Positions 44,150-52,483 are shown, counted from the stretch's first letter. The stretch: 64,000 nt of DNA from Streptomyces sp. NBC_01214 (GCF_026340975.1 NZ_JAPEOS010000001.1:248001-312000), one strand, 5' to 3'. Notes: generated by a model from the sequence alone, not told the origin. Numbers and translations: made by a program.

Positions 44150-44224
44150 CAGCCCCGCCAGGGGGTACCTCCCAGCGGTAGCCGGGGGAGTTTGAGGCGC
44201 GGGGTCCGGGGCGGAGCCCCGGGA
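44150..44224. repeat. Streptomyces-type intergenic repeat, third copy
   Basis: The copy begins CAGCCCCGCCAGGGGGTACC, continues through the CCCAGCGGTAGCCGGGGGAG hairpin and GTTTGAGGCGCGGGGTC, and ends with the GGGGCGGAGCCCCGG hairpin. The first 50 bases differ from the copy at 30292 by one base. Confidence 0.8.
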
Positions 44225-44244
44225 GGCCGGGCCGCAGGGCACCG

Positions 44245-45426
44245 TCAGCGCTGCTCCGGCACCGGCACGGACACCGGCACCGCCACCGGCTCGGCGGGAT
44301 CCGCCACCGGCTCCACCGCCCGCGCCCGCCGGCCCCGCGCAGCGGCCCGCGCCCCCAGCCACACCAGGAACCCGGTCGGCAGGAACACCGCGTCCGCGGC
44401 GATCATCGCCAACGAGAAGAACGGCAGCCCCAGCAGCACCGCGATCCCCACGTGCTCCAGCATCATCAACGCCAGCAGCACGTTCTTGATCCGCCGGTTG
44501 AACAGCGTGAACGGGAACGCGACCTGCACCACCACCGTCCCGTACGTCAGCAGCATCACCAGCGTCCCGCTCCCGGCCACCAGCGCCGACAGCGCCGGCC
44601 ACGGGGTGAAGTAGTCCAGCCCCAGCGGGTAGTACAGGGCCGTCCCGTCCTGCCACCGGGACCCCTGGATCTTGTACCAGCCCGCCGTCGCGTAGATCAG
44701 GCAGACCTCCGCCATGATCACCAGCATGCCCGCGTTGTGCAGCAGGTTGGCCAGGACGTCCAGGAACGCCCGCGCCTCGCCCTCCGGCTCGTGGCGGTCG
44801 ACCAGCCACCACAGCCCGCAGACCACCCACACCGCCGCGAACGCCGCCAGCCAGCCGTAGCCGAACCGGCCGGTGCCCCCTCCGAAGACGAACACCGCGC
44901 CCAGCACGCCCCACAGCACCGGCCCGGCCGCCCCGGCCGTGGCCGAGCCGTGCGTACGGGCCCTGCGCGCGTCCAGCGACCAGACCTGCGCGCACCGGGT
45001 CAGCACCAAGTAGATCGCCATCAGGTGGATGACGTTGTCCCCGCCGTCGCCCATGAACACGCTGCGGTTCTGCAACGACAGCACGCCGACCATGAAGACC
45101 ACGGACGTCGCCCGCGTCCGCCAGCCCAGCATCAGCCCCGCACTCGCCAGCACGGACACCGCGTAGACGAGCTCGAACCACAGCGTCGAGTCCGACCACA
45201 TCAGCACCGTGAAGGCGTGGTTGGAATCGATCAGCCGCTCCGCGAGGTGCCAGCTCCACGGCCCGTCCGGCCCGTACAGCTCGGCGCGGTTCGGGAACTC
45301 GCGCAGCAGGAAGAAGAGCCAGGTCGCGGCGAAACCGATGCGGACCACGGCGCTCTGGTACGGGCCCAGCGCCTGCCCGGTGATCTGCGCGACCGCCCGG
45401 CCCGCCGCCCCGCGGGCGCGCCTCAC
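44245..45426 (-). CDS. HTTM-domain (VKGC-like) membrane protein
   Basis: A 393-residue polytopic membrane protein of the HTTM family, related in fold to vitamin K-dependent gamma-carboxylase. Markers are the LLREFPNRAELYG region (about residues 41-53), GDGGDNVIHLMAIYLVLTRC, and AGWYKIQGSRWQDGTALYYP followed by LDYFTPWPALSALVAG. About seven to eight helices are visible. The GTG start overlaps the DUF5819 stop as GTGA. The C terminus is a Pro/Val-rich tail. The activity of bacterial HTTM proteins is unknown. The promoter carries the PaaR-type operator, which ties the pair to phenylacetate metabolism. Confidence 0.85.
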   Translation of the reverse strand: MRRARGAAGRAVAQITGQALGPYQSAVVRIGFAATWLFFLLREFPNRAELYGPDGPWSWHLAERLIDSNHAFTVLMWSDSTLWFELVYAVSVLASAGLMLGWRTRATSVVFMVGVLSLQNRSVFMGDGGDNVIHLMAIYLVLTRCAQVWSLDARRARTHGSATAGAAGPVLWGVLGAVFVFGGGTGRFGYGWLAAFAAVWVVCGLWWLVDRHEPEGEARAFLDVLANLLHNAGMLVIMAEVCLIYATAGWYKIQGSRWQDGTALYYPLGLDYFTPWPALSALVAGSGTLVMLLTYGTVVVQVAFPFTLFNRRIKNVLLALMMLEHVGIAVLLGLPFFSLAMIAADAVFLPTGFLVWLGARAAARGRRARAVEPVADPAEPVAVPVSVPVPEQR

Positions 45427-46085
45427 ACCGTCCACCACGGCAGCTCCCGGTAGTAGGTCTGGGTGTCGGTGGTCTCGGTGCTCCACTTCGGCGCGGGCAG
45501 CGCCGTGGTCGCCGAGCGCAGCTGGATCCGCAGGACGGTCCCGTCCCGCGGTTGCGGGGGGAACCTGTTCAGCGCGATCCGCCGGAGGTACTCCTCGGAC
45601 AGCTGCCCGCGCTCGCCGTTCGGCCTGTTGTCCTCGTCGTGGGAGCCGGTGAAGAAGTCCCAGGCGCGGCGGAGCTCGTTCTGCCGGGTGTGGCTCGGCA
45701 GCAGGCTGTGCCGGATGGCCTCGCCGTCCTCGGCACTCAGGTCGTGCCAGGGGGTGGTGACCACCTCGCCGCCGGCGTCCCTGACCTCCGCGCGCGCCTC
45801 CACCGCGATGTTCTGCTGAAGCGGGTTGGGGGCGAACAGCTTCCAGTTCTGTTCGAACTCGGGGTAGACCCAGGCGTCGATCGTCTTCGCGTGCTGCTTG
45901 CTGAGGGTGTTGCTCGGGGCCACGTGCAGGAAGACGAGCGCGAGGTGCACGCAGGCGGCGACCGCGATCACCCCCAGGGCCAGGGCGGCCAGGACCCGGT
46001 ACGGGGCGGACAGACCGGCGATTCCGGGCGCCCGCGGGGGTGGCGGAGCGGCCCCTTCGGCGGGCTCGTGCTCGTTCGAATCCAT
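45423..46085 (-). CDS. DUF5819 membrane-anchored protein
   Basis: A 220-residue protein with a Pro-rich cytoplasmic N terminus, one membrane helix (about residues 30-53, YRVLAALALGVIAVAACVHL) and an outer domain with WVYPEFEQNWKLFAPNPLQQ (about 72-91), the hallmark of DUF5819 proteins that are encoded with HTTM partners. The two probably form a membrane complex. The ATG at 46085 is used, and an in-frame ATG at 46106 is possible. It heads a two-gene operon divergent from paaABCDE. Confidence 0.82.
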   Translation of the reverse strand: MDSNEHEPAEGAAPPPPRAPGIAGLSAPYRVLAALALGVIAVAACVHLALVFLHVAPSNTLSKQHAKTIDAWVYPEFEQNWKLFAPNPLQQNIAVEARAEVRDAGGEVVTTPWHDLSAEDGEAIRHSLLPSHTRQNELRRAWDFFTGSHDEDNRPNGERGQLSEEYLRRIALNRFPPQPRDGTVLRIQLRSATTALPAPKWSTETTDTQTYYRELPWWTV

Positions 46086-46169
46086 CCCCACCCGATCGTC
46101 CGGCATCCACAGGGTTGACCTCAGAGGTTGACACCCTACGGGCCGCCGTCTCACCATTGAAGCGAATGA

Positions 46170-46186
46170 ACCGAACGATCGGTCGG
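46170..46186. promoter_or_regulatory. PaaR-type operator upstream of paaA and the HTTM operon
   Basis: ACCGAACGATCGGTCGG is the exact reverse complement of the site at 41488-41504. It lies downstream of a TTGACA -35 (46129-46134) that faces paaA, and 85 bases from the DUF5819 start. Confidence 0.8.
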
Positions 46187-46220
46187 TCGGGCGGACAGCG
46201 GACTCTGGCAGGGGGCCGGA

Positions 46221-47282
46221 ATGGTGGCAGTGACCCCGGAGACGGGGCCGGACACGGCCCTCGGGACAGACGGGACGGACGGGACAGGCATGACTGCTGA
46301 CCTGGGCGCACAGCTCGCGGCGGCATTCGACGCGGCCGTGGCGGCCGACGAGCGCGTGGAGCCGCGCGACTGGATGCCGGACGAGTACCGCGCCTCCCTG
46401 GTGCGCCAGATGGCCCAGCACGCCCATTCCGAGATCATCGGGATGCAGCCCGAGGCCAACTGGATCACCCGCGCGCCCTCGCTGCGCCGCAAGGCGATCC
46501 TGATGGCCAAGGTCCAGGACGAGGCCGGCCACGGGCTGTACCTCTACAGCGCGGCCGAGACCCTCGGCACCAGCCGCGACGAGCTGCTCGACAAGCTCCA
46601 CTCGGGCAAGCAGAAGTACTCCTCGATCTTCAACTACCCCACCCTGACCTGGGCGGACGTCGGCGCCATCGGCTGGCTCGTGGACGGCGCGGCGATCACC
46701 AACCAGGTGCCGATCTGCCGCTGCTCCTACGGGCCCTACGCCCGCGCGATGGTCCGGATCTGCAAGGAAGAGTCCTTCCACCAGCGCCAGGGGTACGAGC
46801 TGCTCCTCGCCCTCTCCCGCGGCACCGAGGAACAGCACGCGATGGCCCAGGACGCGGTGGACCGGTGGTGGTGGCCGTCGCTGATGATGTTCGGCCCGCC
46901 GGACGACGAGTCGGCGCACTCGGCCCAGTCGATGGCCTGGCGCATCAAGCGGCACTCGAACGACGAGCTGCGCCAGCGGTTCGTGGACATCGCCGTCCCG
47001 CAGGCCGAGTCCCTCGGTCTGACCCTGCCCGACCCGGACCTGAAGTGGAACGAGGAGCGCGGCCACCACGACTTCGGCGCCATCGACTGGGCCGAGTTCT
47101 GGAACGTGCTCAAGGGCAACGGCCCCTGCAACGAGCAGCGGATCGGCCAGCGGCGCAAGGCCCACGAGGAAGGCGCCTGGGTGCGCGACGCGGCCGCCGC
47201 GTACGCGCGCAAGCAGACGGCACAGCAGGTGGCACAGCAAGCGGCGAAGCACGCCGGACAGAACGAGGAGGCATGGGTATGA
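46221..47282 (+). CDS. paaA: Phenylacetyl-CoA epoxidase catalytic subunit PaaA
   Basis: A 353-residue di-iron monooxygenase subunit that epoxidises the ring of phenylacetyl-CoA. The iron-binding E-x-x-H motifs are [14 protein letters not shown] and [13 protein letters not shown]. The conserved [10 protein letters not shown] and [20 protein letters not shown] stretches are also intact. The ATG at 46221 (AGGGGG six bases upstream) is chosen. An ATG at 46290 gives a shorter N terminus. It heads the paaABCDE operon and its stop overlaps the paaB start. Confidence 0.95.
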   Translation: MVAVTPETGPDTALGTDGTDGTGMTADLGAQLAAAFDAAVAADERVEPRDWMPDEYRASLVRQMAQHAHSEIIGMQPEANWITRAPSLRRKAILMAKVQDEAGHGLYLYSAAETLGTSRDELLDKLHSGKQKYSSIFNYPTLTWADVGAIGWLVDGAAITNQVPICRCSYGPYARAMVRICKEESFHQRQGYELLLALSRGTEEQHAMAQDAVDRWWWPSLMMFGPPDDESAHSAQSMAWRIKRHSNDELRQRFVDIAVPQAESLGLTLPDPDLKWNEERGHHDFGAIDWAEFWNVLKGNGPCNEQRIGQRRKAHEEGAWVRDAAAAYARKQTAQQVAQQAAKHAGQNEEAWV

Positions 47283-47563
47283 CGCAGAACTGGCCCCTGT
47301 GGGAGGTCTTCGTGCGCTCGCGCCGCGGCCTCTCGCACACGCACGCGGGCAGCCTGCACGCCCCCGACGCGGAGATGGCCCTGCGCAATGCCCGCGATCT
47401 CTACACCCGGCGCGGCGAGGGCATCTCGATCTGGGTGGTGCCCTCCACCGAGATCACCGCCTCCTCGCCGGACGAGCGGGACCCCTTCTTCGCGCCGTCC
47501 GCCGACAAGCCGTACCGGCATCCCACCTTCTACGACATCCCGGAGGGGGTGAGCCACCTGTGA
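47279..47563 (+). CDS. paaB: Phenylacetyl-CoA epoxidase subunit PaaB
   Basis: A 94-residue accessory subunit of the PaaABCE epoxidase. The conserved core is [39 protein letters not shown] and the C-terminal [10 protein letters not shown]. It bridges PaaAC heterodimers into the larger complex. It is coupled by ATGA to paaA and by GTGA to paaC. An in-frame ATG two codons upstream is also possible. Confidence 0.94.
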   Translation: MTQNWPLWEVFVRSRRGLSHTHAGSLHAPDAEMALRNARDLYTRRGEGISIWVVPSTEITASSPDERDPFFAPSADKPYRHPTFYDIPEGVSHL

Positions 47564-48303
47564 CCAGCACCGACACCACGCGCCTCACCGGCGCCGGCGC
47601 CGCGGCGGCACTCGCGCTCGGCGACGACGCGCTGATCCTCTCCCACCGCCTCGGCGAATGGGCCGGACACGCCCCCGTCCTGGAGGAGGAGGTCGCCCTC
47701 GCCAACATCGCCCTCGACCTGCTCGGCCAGGCCCGGATCCTGCTGTCCATGGTCGGCGACGAGGACGAGCTGGCGTACCTGCGCGAGGAGCGGTCCTTCC
47801 GCAACCTCCAGCTGGTCGAGCAGCCGAACGGCGACTTCGCCCACACCATCGCCCGCCAGCTCTACTTCTCCTTCTACCAGCACGAGGTCTACGGGGAGCT
47901 CGCCCGCGGGGACGGCCCGTTCGCGCCGCTGGCGGCCAAGGCCGTCAAGGAGACCGCGTACCACCGCGACCACGCCGAGCAGTGGACCCTGCGGCTCGGG
48001 GACGGCACCGAGGAGAGCCGCAGCCGGATGCGGGCGGCCCTCGACGCGCTGTGGAAGTACACCGGCGAGATGTTCCAGCCGGTGGAGGGCCTCGACGGCC
48101 TGGACCTGACCGCCCTGGAGGAGCGCTGGCTGGCCGCGCTGACCGGCGTACTGGACCAGGCCGGCCTCGACCTGCCCCAGGGGCCGCGCACCGGCGCCTG
48201 GGCGGCCGGGGCCGGACGCCAGGGCCTGCACACCGAGTCCTTCGGCCGGATGCTCGCGGAGATGCAGCACCTGCACCGCAGCCACCCGGGGGCCTCATGG
48301 TGA
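47560..48303 (+). CDS. paaC: Phenylacetyl-CoA epoxidase structural subunit PaaC
   Basis: A 247-residue non-catalytic partner of PaaA with the same ferritin-like fold. Markers are LGDDALILSHRLGEWAGHAP (about residues 21-40), LANIALDLLGQARILLSMVG, LREERSFRNLQLVEQPNGDF and AVKETAYHRDHAEQW. It stabilises PaaA. GTG start overlapping the paaB stop, and stop overlapping the paaD start region. Confidence 0.94.
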   Translation: MTSTDTTRLTGAGAAAALALGDDALILSHRLGEWAGHAPVLEEEVALANIALDLLGQARILLSMVGDEDELAYLREERSFRNLQLVEQPNGDFAHTIARQLYFSFYQHEVYGELARGDGPFAPLAAKAVKETAYHRDHAEQWTLRLGDGTEESRSRMRAALDALWKYTGEMFQPVEGLDGLDLTALEERWLAALTGVLDQAGLDLPQGPRTGAWAAGAGRQGLHTESFGRMLAEMQHLHRSHPGASW

Positions 48304-48803
48304 CCACCGACGCCGGAACGACCCGCCTGGAGGCGGAACTGGCCGCGCTGGCCGGCTCCGTCCCGGACCCGGAGCTGCCCGTGCTCACCCTCGGTGAGCT
48401 CGGTGTGGTGCGCGGGGTGCGGATGCACGAGGACGGCCACGCCGAGGTCACCCTGACCCCGACCTACACCGGCTGCCCGGCCATCGAAGCGATGTCCGCC
48501 GACATCGAGCGGGCCCTGACCGGCCACGGCATCCCCGAGGTGCGGGTGATCACCGTGCTGGCCCCCGCCTGGTCGACCGACGACATCAGCGCCGAGGGCC
48601 GCCGCAAGCTCGCCGAATTCGGCATCGCCCCGCCCCGGCCGCACTCGGCCGGCGGACCGGTCCCGCTGACCCTGTCGGTCCGCTGCCCGAACTGCGGATC
48701 GACCGACACCGAGCTGCTCAGCCGCTTCTCCTCCACCGCGTGCAAGGCGCTGCGTCGCTGCACCGCCTGCCGCGAACCGTTCGACCACTTCAAGGAGCTC
48801 TAG
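48297..48803 (+). CDS. paaD: PaaD, Fe-S assembly-type protein of the paa operon
   Basis: A 168-residue MIP18/DUF59-family protein. The N-terminal domain has VPDPELPVLTLGELGVVRGV (about residues 21-40) and TYTGCPAIEAM with a conserved Cys. The C-terminal zinc-ribbon-like part carries RCPNCGSTDT and RRCTACREPFD, giving two CxxC pairs. PaaD is required for phenylacetate epoxidation and probably helps load the iron-sulfur or di-iron centres. Start at the ATG at 48297, or the GTG at 48300, which overlaps the paaC stop. Confidence 0.92.
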   Translation: MVTTDAGTTRLEAELAALAGSVPDPELPVLTLGELGVVRGVRMHEDGHAEVTLTPTYTGCPAIEAMSADIERALTGHGIPEVRVITVLAPAWSTDDISAEGRRKLAEFGIAPPRPHSAGGPVPLTLSVRCPNCGSTDTELLSRFSSTACKALRRCTACREPFDHFKEL

Positions 48804-49907
48804 ATGGCCGCCCCCCGCCACGGCGCGTTCCACCCGCTGACGGTGGCGGCTGTCGACCGGCTCACCGACGACTCGGTGGCACTGACCCTGCGGGTTCCCG
48901 AGGAGCTGCGCGAGGACTACCGGCACGCCCCGGGCCAGCACCTGACGCTGCGCCGCGCCGCCCCCGAGGGCGGCGCCGAGGTCCGCCGCACCTACTCGAT
49001 CTGCTCCCCGGCACCGTCCGCGGACGGCCCCGGCCCGGAGCGGCTGCGGGTCGGGGTGCGGCTGGTGGAGGGCGGCGAGTTCTCCACCTTCGCCCACAAG
49101 GAGATCGCCGCCGGGGACGTGCTGGAGGTCATGGTCCCGGCCGGGCGCTTCGTGCTGGAGCCCGCCGCCGCCCCGGCCTCGGGGCACTACGCGGCGATCG
49201 TCGGCGGCAGCGGCATCACGCCCGTGCTGTCGATCGCGGCGAGCCTGCTGGCCGCCCGGCCCGATGCCCGTTTCTGCCTCGTGCGCAGCGACCGTACGGC
49301 GGCCTCGACGATGTTCCTGGAGGAGGTCGCCGACCTCAAGGACCGGTATCCGTCGCGGTTCCAGCTGGTGACGGTCCTCTCCCGGGAGGAGCAGGAGTCC
49401 GGGCTGCCCTCCGGTCGACTGGACGAGGAGCGGCTGGCGGCCCTGCTGCCCGCGCTGCTGCCGGTGACGGAGGTGACCGGCTGGTTCTTGTGCGGCCCGT
49501 ACGGCCTGGTGCAGGGCGCGGAGCGGGCCCTGGGCACGCTCGGCGTCGCACGCACCCGGGTGCACGAGGAGATCTTCCACGTCGAGGACACCACCCCGAC
49601 GGCCCGCCCCGCGGGTTCCCCGGCCCCGGCGCACGGGCGGGTCACCGCCCGGCTCGACGGCCGCTCGGGCACCTGGCCGGTCCAGGACGGCGAGTCCCTG
49701 CTGGACGCGGTGCTCCGCAACCGCGCGGACGCCCCGTACGCCTGCAAGGGCGGCGTCTGCGGCACCTGCCGGGCCTTCGTGGTCTCGGGCGAGGTCCGGA
49801 TGGAGCGCAACTTCGCGCTGGAGGCCGAGGAGACGGAGGCCGGATTCGTCCTGGCCTGCCAGTCGCACCCGGTCACGGAGGAAGTGGAGATCGACTTCGA
49901 CCGCTGA
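48804..49907 (+). CDS. paaE: Phenylacetyl-CoA epoxidase reductase PaaE
   Basis: A 367-residue electron-transfer subunit. It has an FAD domain (RRTYSICSPAPS, about residues 60-71), an NAD(P) domain (AAIVGGSGITPVLSIAASLL) and a C-terminal plant-type 2Fe-2S ferredoxin with CKGGVCGTC and a last Cys in LACQSHP. It passes electrons from NADPH to PaaA. It starts directly after the paaD stop. The operon ends in the 10-bp hairpin at 49931. Confidence 0.94.
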   Translation: MAAPRHGAFHPLTVAAVDRLTDDSVALTLRVPEELREDYRHAPGQHLTLRRAAPEGGAEVRRTYSICSPAPSADGPGPERLRVGVRLVEGGEFSTFAHKEIAAGDVLEVMVPAGRFVLEPAAAPASGHYAAIVGGSGITPVLSIAASLLAARPDARFCLVRSDRTAASTMFLEEVADLKDRYPSRFQLVTVLSREEQESGLPSGRLDEERLAALLPALLPVTEVTGWFLCGPYGLVQGAERALGTLGVARTRVHEEIFHVEDTTPTARPAGSPAPAHGRVTARLDGRSGTWPVQDGESLLDAVLRNRADAPYACKGGVCGTCRAFVVSGEVRMERNFALEAEETEAGFVLACQSHPVTEEVEIDFDR

Positions 49908-49930
49908 GCGGGACGACGTCCCTCGGGTCC

Positions 49931-49954
49931 GGCCCCTGTCCCACGACAGGGGCC
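49931..49954 (+). terminator. Terminator of paaABCDE
   Basis: A perfect 10-bp stem (49931-49940 and 49945-49954) with a 4-base loop, 23 bases past the paaE stop. A CATTTTC stretch follows shortly after. Confidence 0.7.
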
Positions 49955-49965
49955 TGTCCATTTTC

Positions 49966-49979
49966 AAGAACCTGTTCTA
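49966..49979. promoter_or_regulatory. KstR-like operator upstream of the acyl-CoA dehydrogenase gene
   Basis: AAGAACCTGTTCTA fits the KstR-type pattern TAGAACNNGTTCTA at all but one specified position. It lies 100 bases before the GTG start. Confidence 0.5.
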
Positions 49980-49988
49980 TCTTGACGC

Positions 49989-50048
49989 ACCGTCAGATGT
50001 GACACCGTCAGATGCGACACCGCCAGACGCGACACCGTCAGACCCGAC
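49989..50048. repeat. Four tandem 15-bp repeats in a promoter region
   Basis: Four adjacent 15-bp units start ACCGTCAGATGTGAC, ACCGTCAGATGCGAC, ACCGCCAGACGCGAC and ACCGTCAGACCCGAC. They fill the region between the KstR-like site and the acyl-CoA dehydrogenase start. CTTGACGCACCGTCAG at the first unit forms a TGACG/CGTCA inverted pair, so the array may be an amplified half-operator. Confidence 0.85.
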
Positions 50049-50066
50049 CGTGCGGGAGGACAGGCA

Positions 50067-51209
50067 GTGGACTTCACCTTCACCGAGGAGCAGCAGGCCG
50101 CCGTCGAGGCGGCCCGTGCCGTCTTCGCGGACGTCGCGCCCGACGGCGTGCCCAGCCCCGCACTGACCCCGGGGGCCGTCGCCGACGACTTCGACCGCCC
50201 GCTGTGGGCCAAGCTCGCCGCATCGGACCTGTTGGGCCTGGTCCTCGCCGAAGAGCACGGGGGAGCGGGCCTGGACGCCGTCGCCCTGTGCCTGGTGCTG
50301 CGCGAAGCCGCCAAGGTGCTGGCACGGGTCCCGCTGCTGGAACACTGCGCCACCGCCATGGCCGTGCAGGCCCACGGCAGTCCCGAACTGGCCGCCGCGC
50401 TGCTGCCCGCCGCGGGGCGCGGCACGCTCGTGCTCACCGCCGCCGCCCACGGGCGCTCCGGCCACGACCCGGCCGAACTCGCCGTCATCGCCCGCCGCGA
50501 GGGCGAGACGTGGATCCTGGAGGGCACGCAGACCGCGGTCCCCTGGGCGCACGGCGCCGACTGGATCGCCGTACCCGCGCACACCGGCGGGGGCGAGGCC
50601 GTCCTCGCGCTCGTTCCACGGGGGGCCGAAGGGCTGGCCCTCGCCGAGCAGGTCTCCACCAGTGGGGAGCGGCTCGCCGAACTCGCCCTCGACGGCGTGC
50701 GGGTGGCCGGGACGCACCTCATCGAAACCCCGGGAGCCTGGGAACGGCTGCGCCAGCTCCTCGCCACCGGGACCTGCGCGCTGGCGCTCGGACTCGGCGA
50801 GAACGTCCTCACCATGACCAGCGGGTACACCGCCAAGCGCGAACAGTTCGGCTTTCCGGTGGCCACCTTCCAGGCCGTCGCCGTCCAGGCGGCCGACCGG
50901 TACATCGACCTGCGCGCCATGGAGGCCACCCTGTGGCAGGCCGCCTGGCGGCTCGACGCCGCGACCGGCGGCGCCGGGGGGCCGCTGCCCGTCTCAGGTG
51001 ATGTCGCGGTCGCCAAGATCTGGGCCTCGGAGGGCGTACGCCGGGTCGTACAGACCGCCCAGCACCTGCACGGCGGCTTCGGCGCCGACACCGACTACCC
51101 GCTGCACCGCTACCACGCCTGGGCCAAACAGCTGGAGCTCCAGCTCGGCCCGGCGGCCGCGCACGAGGAGGCCCTGGGCGACCTGCTGGCCGCCCACCCC
51201 CTCGCCTGA
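50067..51209 (+). CDS. Acyl-CoA dehydrogenase family protein
   Basis: A 380-residue flavoprotein. The N-terminal helical domain (DFTFTEEQQAAVEAARAVFA, LAEEHGGAGLDAVALCLVLR), the middle beta domain and the C-terminal helical domain (YTAKREQFGFPVATFQAVAV, then QHLHGGFGADTDYPLHRYHA) are intact. It resembles the shorter FadE proteins that act as half of heteromeric steroid side-chain dehydrogenases, but no partner gene is adjacent. GTG start with GGGAGG upstream. The KstR-like site and repeat array suggest regulated expression. Substrate uncertain. Confidence 0.88.
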   Translation: MDFTFTEEQQAAVEAARAVFADVAPDGVPSPALTPGAVADDFDRPLWAKLAASDLLGLVLAEEHGGAGLDAVALCLVLREAAKVLARVPLLEHCATAMAVQAHGSPELAAALLPAAGRGTLVLTAAAHGRSGHDPAELAVIARREGETWILEGTQTAVPWAHGADWIAVPAHTGGGEAVLALVPRGAEGLALAEQVSTSGERLAELALDGVRVAGTHLIETPGAWERLRQLLATGTCALALGLGENVLTMTSGYTAKREQFGFPVATFQAVAVQAADRYIDLRAMEATLWQAAWRLDAATGGAGGPLPVSGDVAVAKIWASEGVRRVVQTAQHLHGGFGADTDYPLHRYHAWAKQLELQLGPAAAHEEALGDLLAAHPLA

Positions 51210-51217
51210 GCGGACAC

Positions 51218-51562
51218 CTAGAGCACGAAGGCCGGGTTCCCGTTGTCCGTCACCATCGGGCGCCCGGCACCGTCCCAGGCCTGCATCCCGCCGTCGACGT
51301 TCACCGCGTCGATCTCCTGGCGCACCAGGTACTGGGTGACCTGCGCGGAACGCCCGCCGACCCGGCACATCACGTACACCCGGCGGCCGTCCTCGACGGC
51401 TTCGGTCAGCTCACCGAAGCGGGCCACGAAATCGCTCATCGGGATGTGCAGGGCACCCTCGACGTGGCCGGCCGCCCATTCGTCGTCCTCACGGACGTCG
51501 AGGACAAAGCCTTCGGAGGGCACCGCGGTGGCGTCCACCGAGGGGAGCGGTCCGAAGTTCAT
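51218..51562 (-). CDS. Single-domain rhodanese-like sulfurtransferase
   Basis: A 114-residue rhodanese domain. The active-site loop is CRVGGRSAQ with Cys66, and the DVREDDEWAAGHVEGALHIP stretch (about residues 22-41) is the CH2A-type motif. It can transfer sulfane sulfur to cyanide or thiol acceptors. It is convergent with the acyl-CoA dehydrogenase gene (8-base gap) and lies 69 bases downstream of the J-domain gene, so it may be co-transcribed with that gene. Confidence 0.9.
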   Translation of the reverse strand: MNFGPLPSVDATAVPSEGFVLDVREDDEWAAGHVEGALHIPMSDFVARFGELTEAVEDGRRVYVMCRVGGRSAQVTQYLVRQEIDAVNVDGGMQAWDGAGRPMVTDNGNPAFVL

Positions 51563-51631
51563 AGCTGTCGCCTTCTCTCTTCACGAATCTGCTGCCAACC
51601 TATCCGACCACCCGGTACGGGCGGACCGGGC

Positions 51632-52483
51632 TCACTCGGCGGCGAGCTCCGCCGCCAGCTCCGCCTCGCGCTCGGAGACCTGCGCGAGCAACTGCTCCGC
51701 GATCTCTTCCAGCAGCCGGTCGGGGTCCTCGGGCGCCATCCGCAGCATCGACCCGATCGCGCTCTCCTCCAGCTCCTTGGCGACGAGCGACAGCAGCTCC
51801 TTGCGGCGCGCCAGCCACTCCAGCCGGGCGTACAGCTCGTCGCTCTCGCCCGGTACCGCCGCCTCGGGCACCGGTCCGGCCGCCCACTCCTCGGCCAGCT
51901 CGCGCAGCAGCCCCTCGTCACCGCGCCCGTAGGCCGCGTTGACCCGCGCGATGAACGCGTCGCGCCGCTCCCGTTCGCCTTCCTCCTGGGCGAGGTCGGG
52001 GTGGGCCTGACGGACCAGCTCGCGGTAGAGGCGGCGCACCTCCTCCGAGGGCCGCACCCGCTCCGGCGGCCGCACGGGCCGGTCGGTCAGCATCGCGGAG
52101 GCGTCGTCGGAGATCCCGTCCGAGCCCAGCCAGTCGTGGAACAGCTCGTCCACCCCGGGCATCGGCATGACCAGCGAGCGCGCTTCCTGCGCCCGTCGCA
52201 CGTCCTCGGGATCGCCGCTGCGAGACGCCTTCGCCTCGGCGATCAGGGCGTCCAGCTCGTCGAGCCGCGTGTACATGGGGCCGAGCTTCTGGTGGTGCAG
52301 GCGGGAGAAGTTCTCCACCTCCACCCGGAAGGTCTCCACCGCGATCTCGAACTCGATCAGCGCCTGCTCGGCGGCCCGCACGGCCCGCTCCAGGCGCGCC
52401 TCCGGGCGCTCCTCACCGGTGACGGAGGAGTCACCGGAATCACCGGGGACTGTCTGCTCAGGCTGCTCGGTCTGCTCGCTCAC
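51632..52483 (-). CDS. J-domain-like protein with N-terminal coiled coil
   Basis: A 283-residue protein. Residues of about 28-105 form a long charged helix or coiled coil. The J-domain segment (EEVRRLYRELVRQAHPDLAQ, about residues 147-166) has the HPD tripeptide at 161-163, the element that stimulates DnaK ATPase, and is followed by FIARVNAAYGRGD. A second helical region closes the protein. No Gly/Phe or zinc region is present, so it is a class III (DnaJ-like) cochaperone by layout. The client is unknown. Its upstream gap contains the second parS site. Confidence 0.8.
   Translation of the reverse strand: MSEQTEQPEQTVPGDSGDSSVTGEERPEARLERAVRAAEQALIEFEIAVETFRVEVENFSRLHHQKLGPMYTRLDELDALIAEAKASRSGDPEDVRRAQEARSLVMPMPGVDELFHDWLGSDGISDDASAMLTDRPVRPPERVRPSEEVRRLYRELVRQAHPDLAQEEGERERRDAFIARVNAAYGRGDEGLLRELAEEWAAGPVPEAAVPGESDELYARLEWLARRKELLSLVAKELEESAIGSMLRMAPEDPDRLLEEIAEQLLAQVSEREAELAAELAAE

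Noticed and set aside
49989..50048. Possible CRISPR-like array
   Set aside because: The four 15-bp units are directly adjacent with no spacers, and no cas gene is present.
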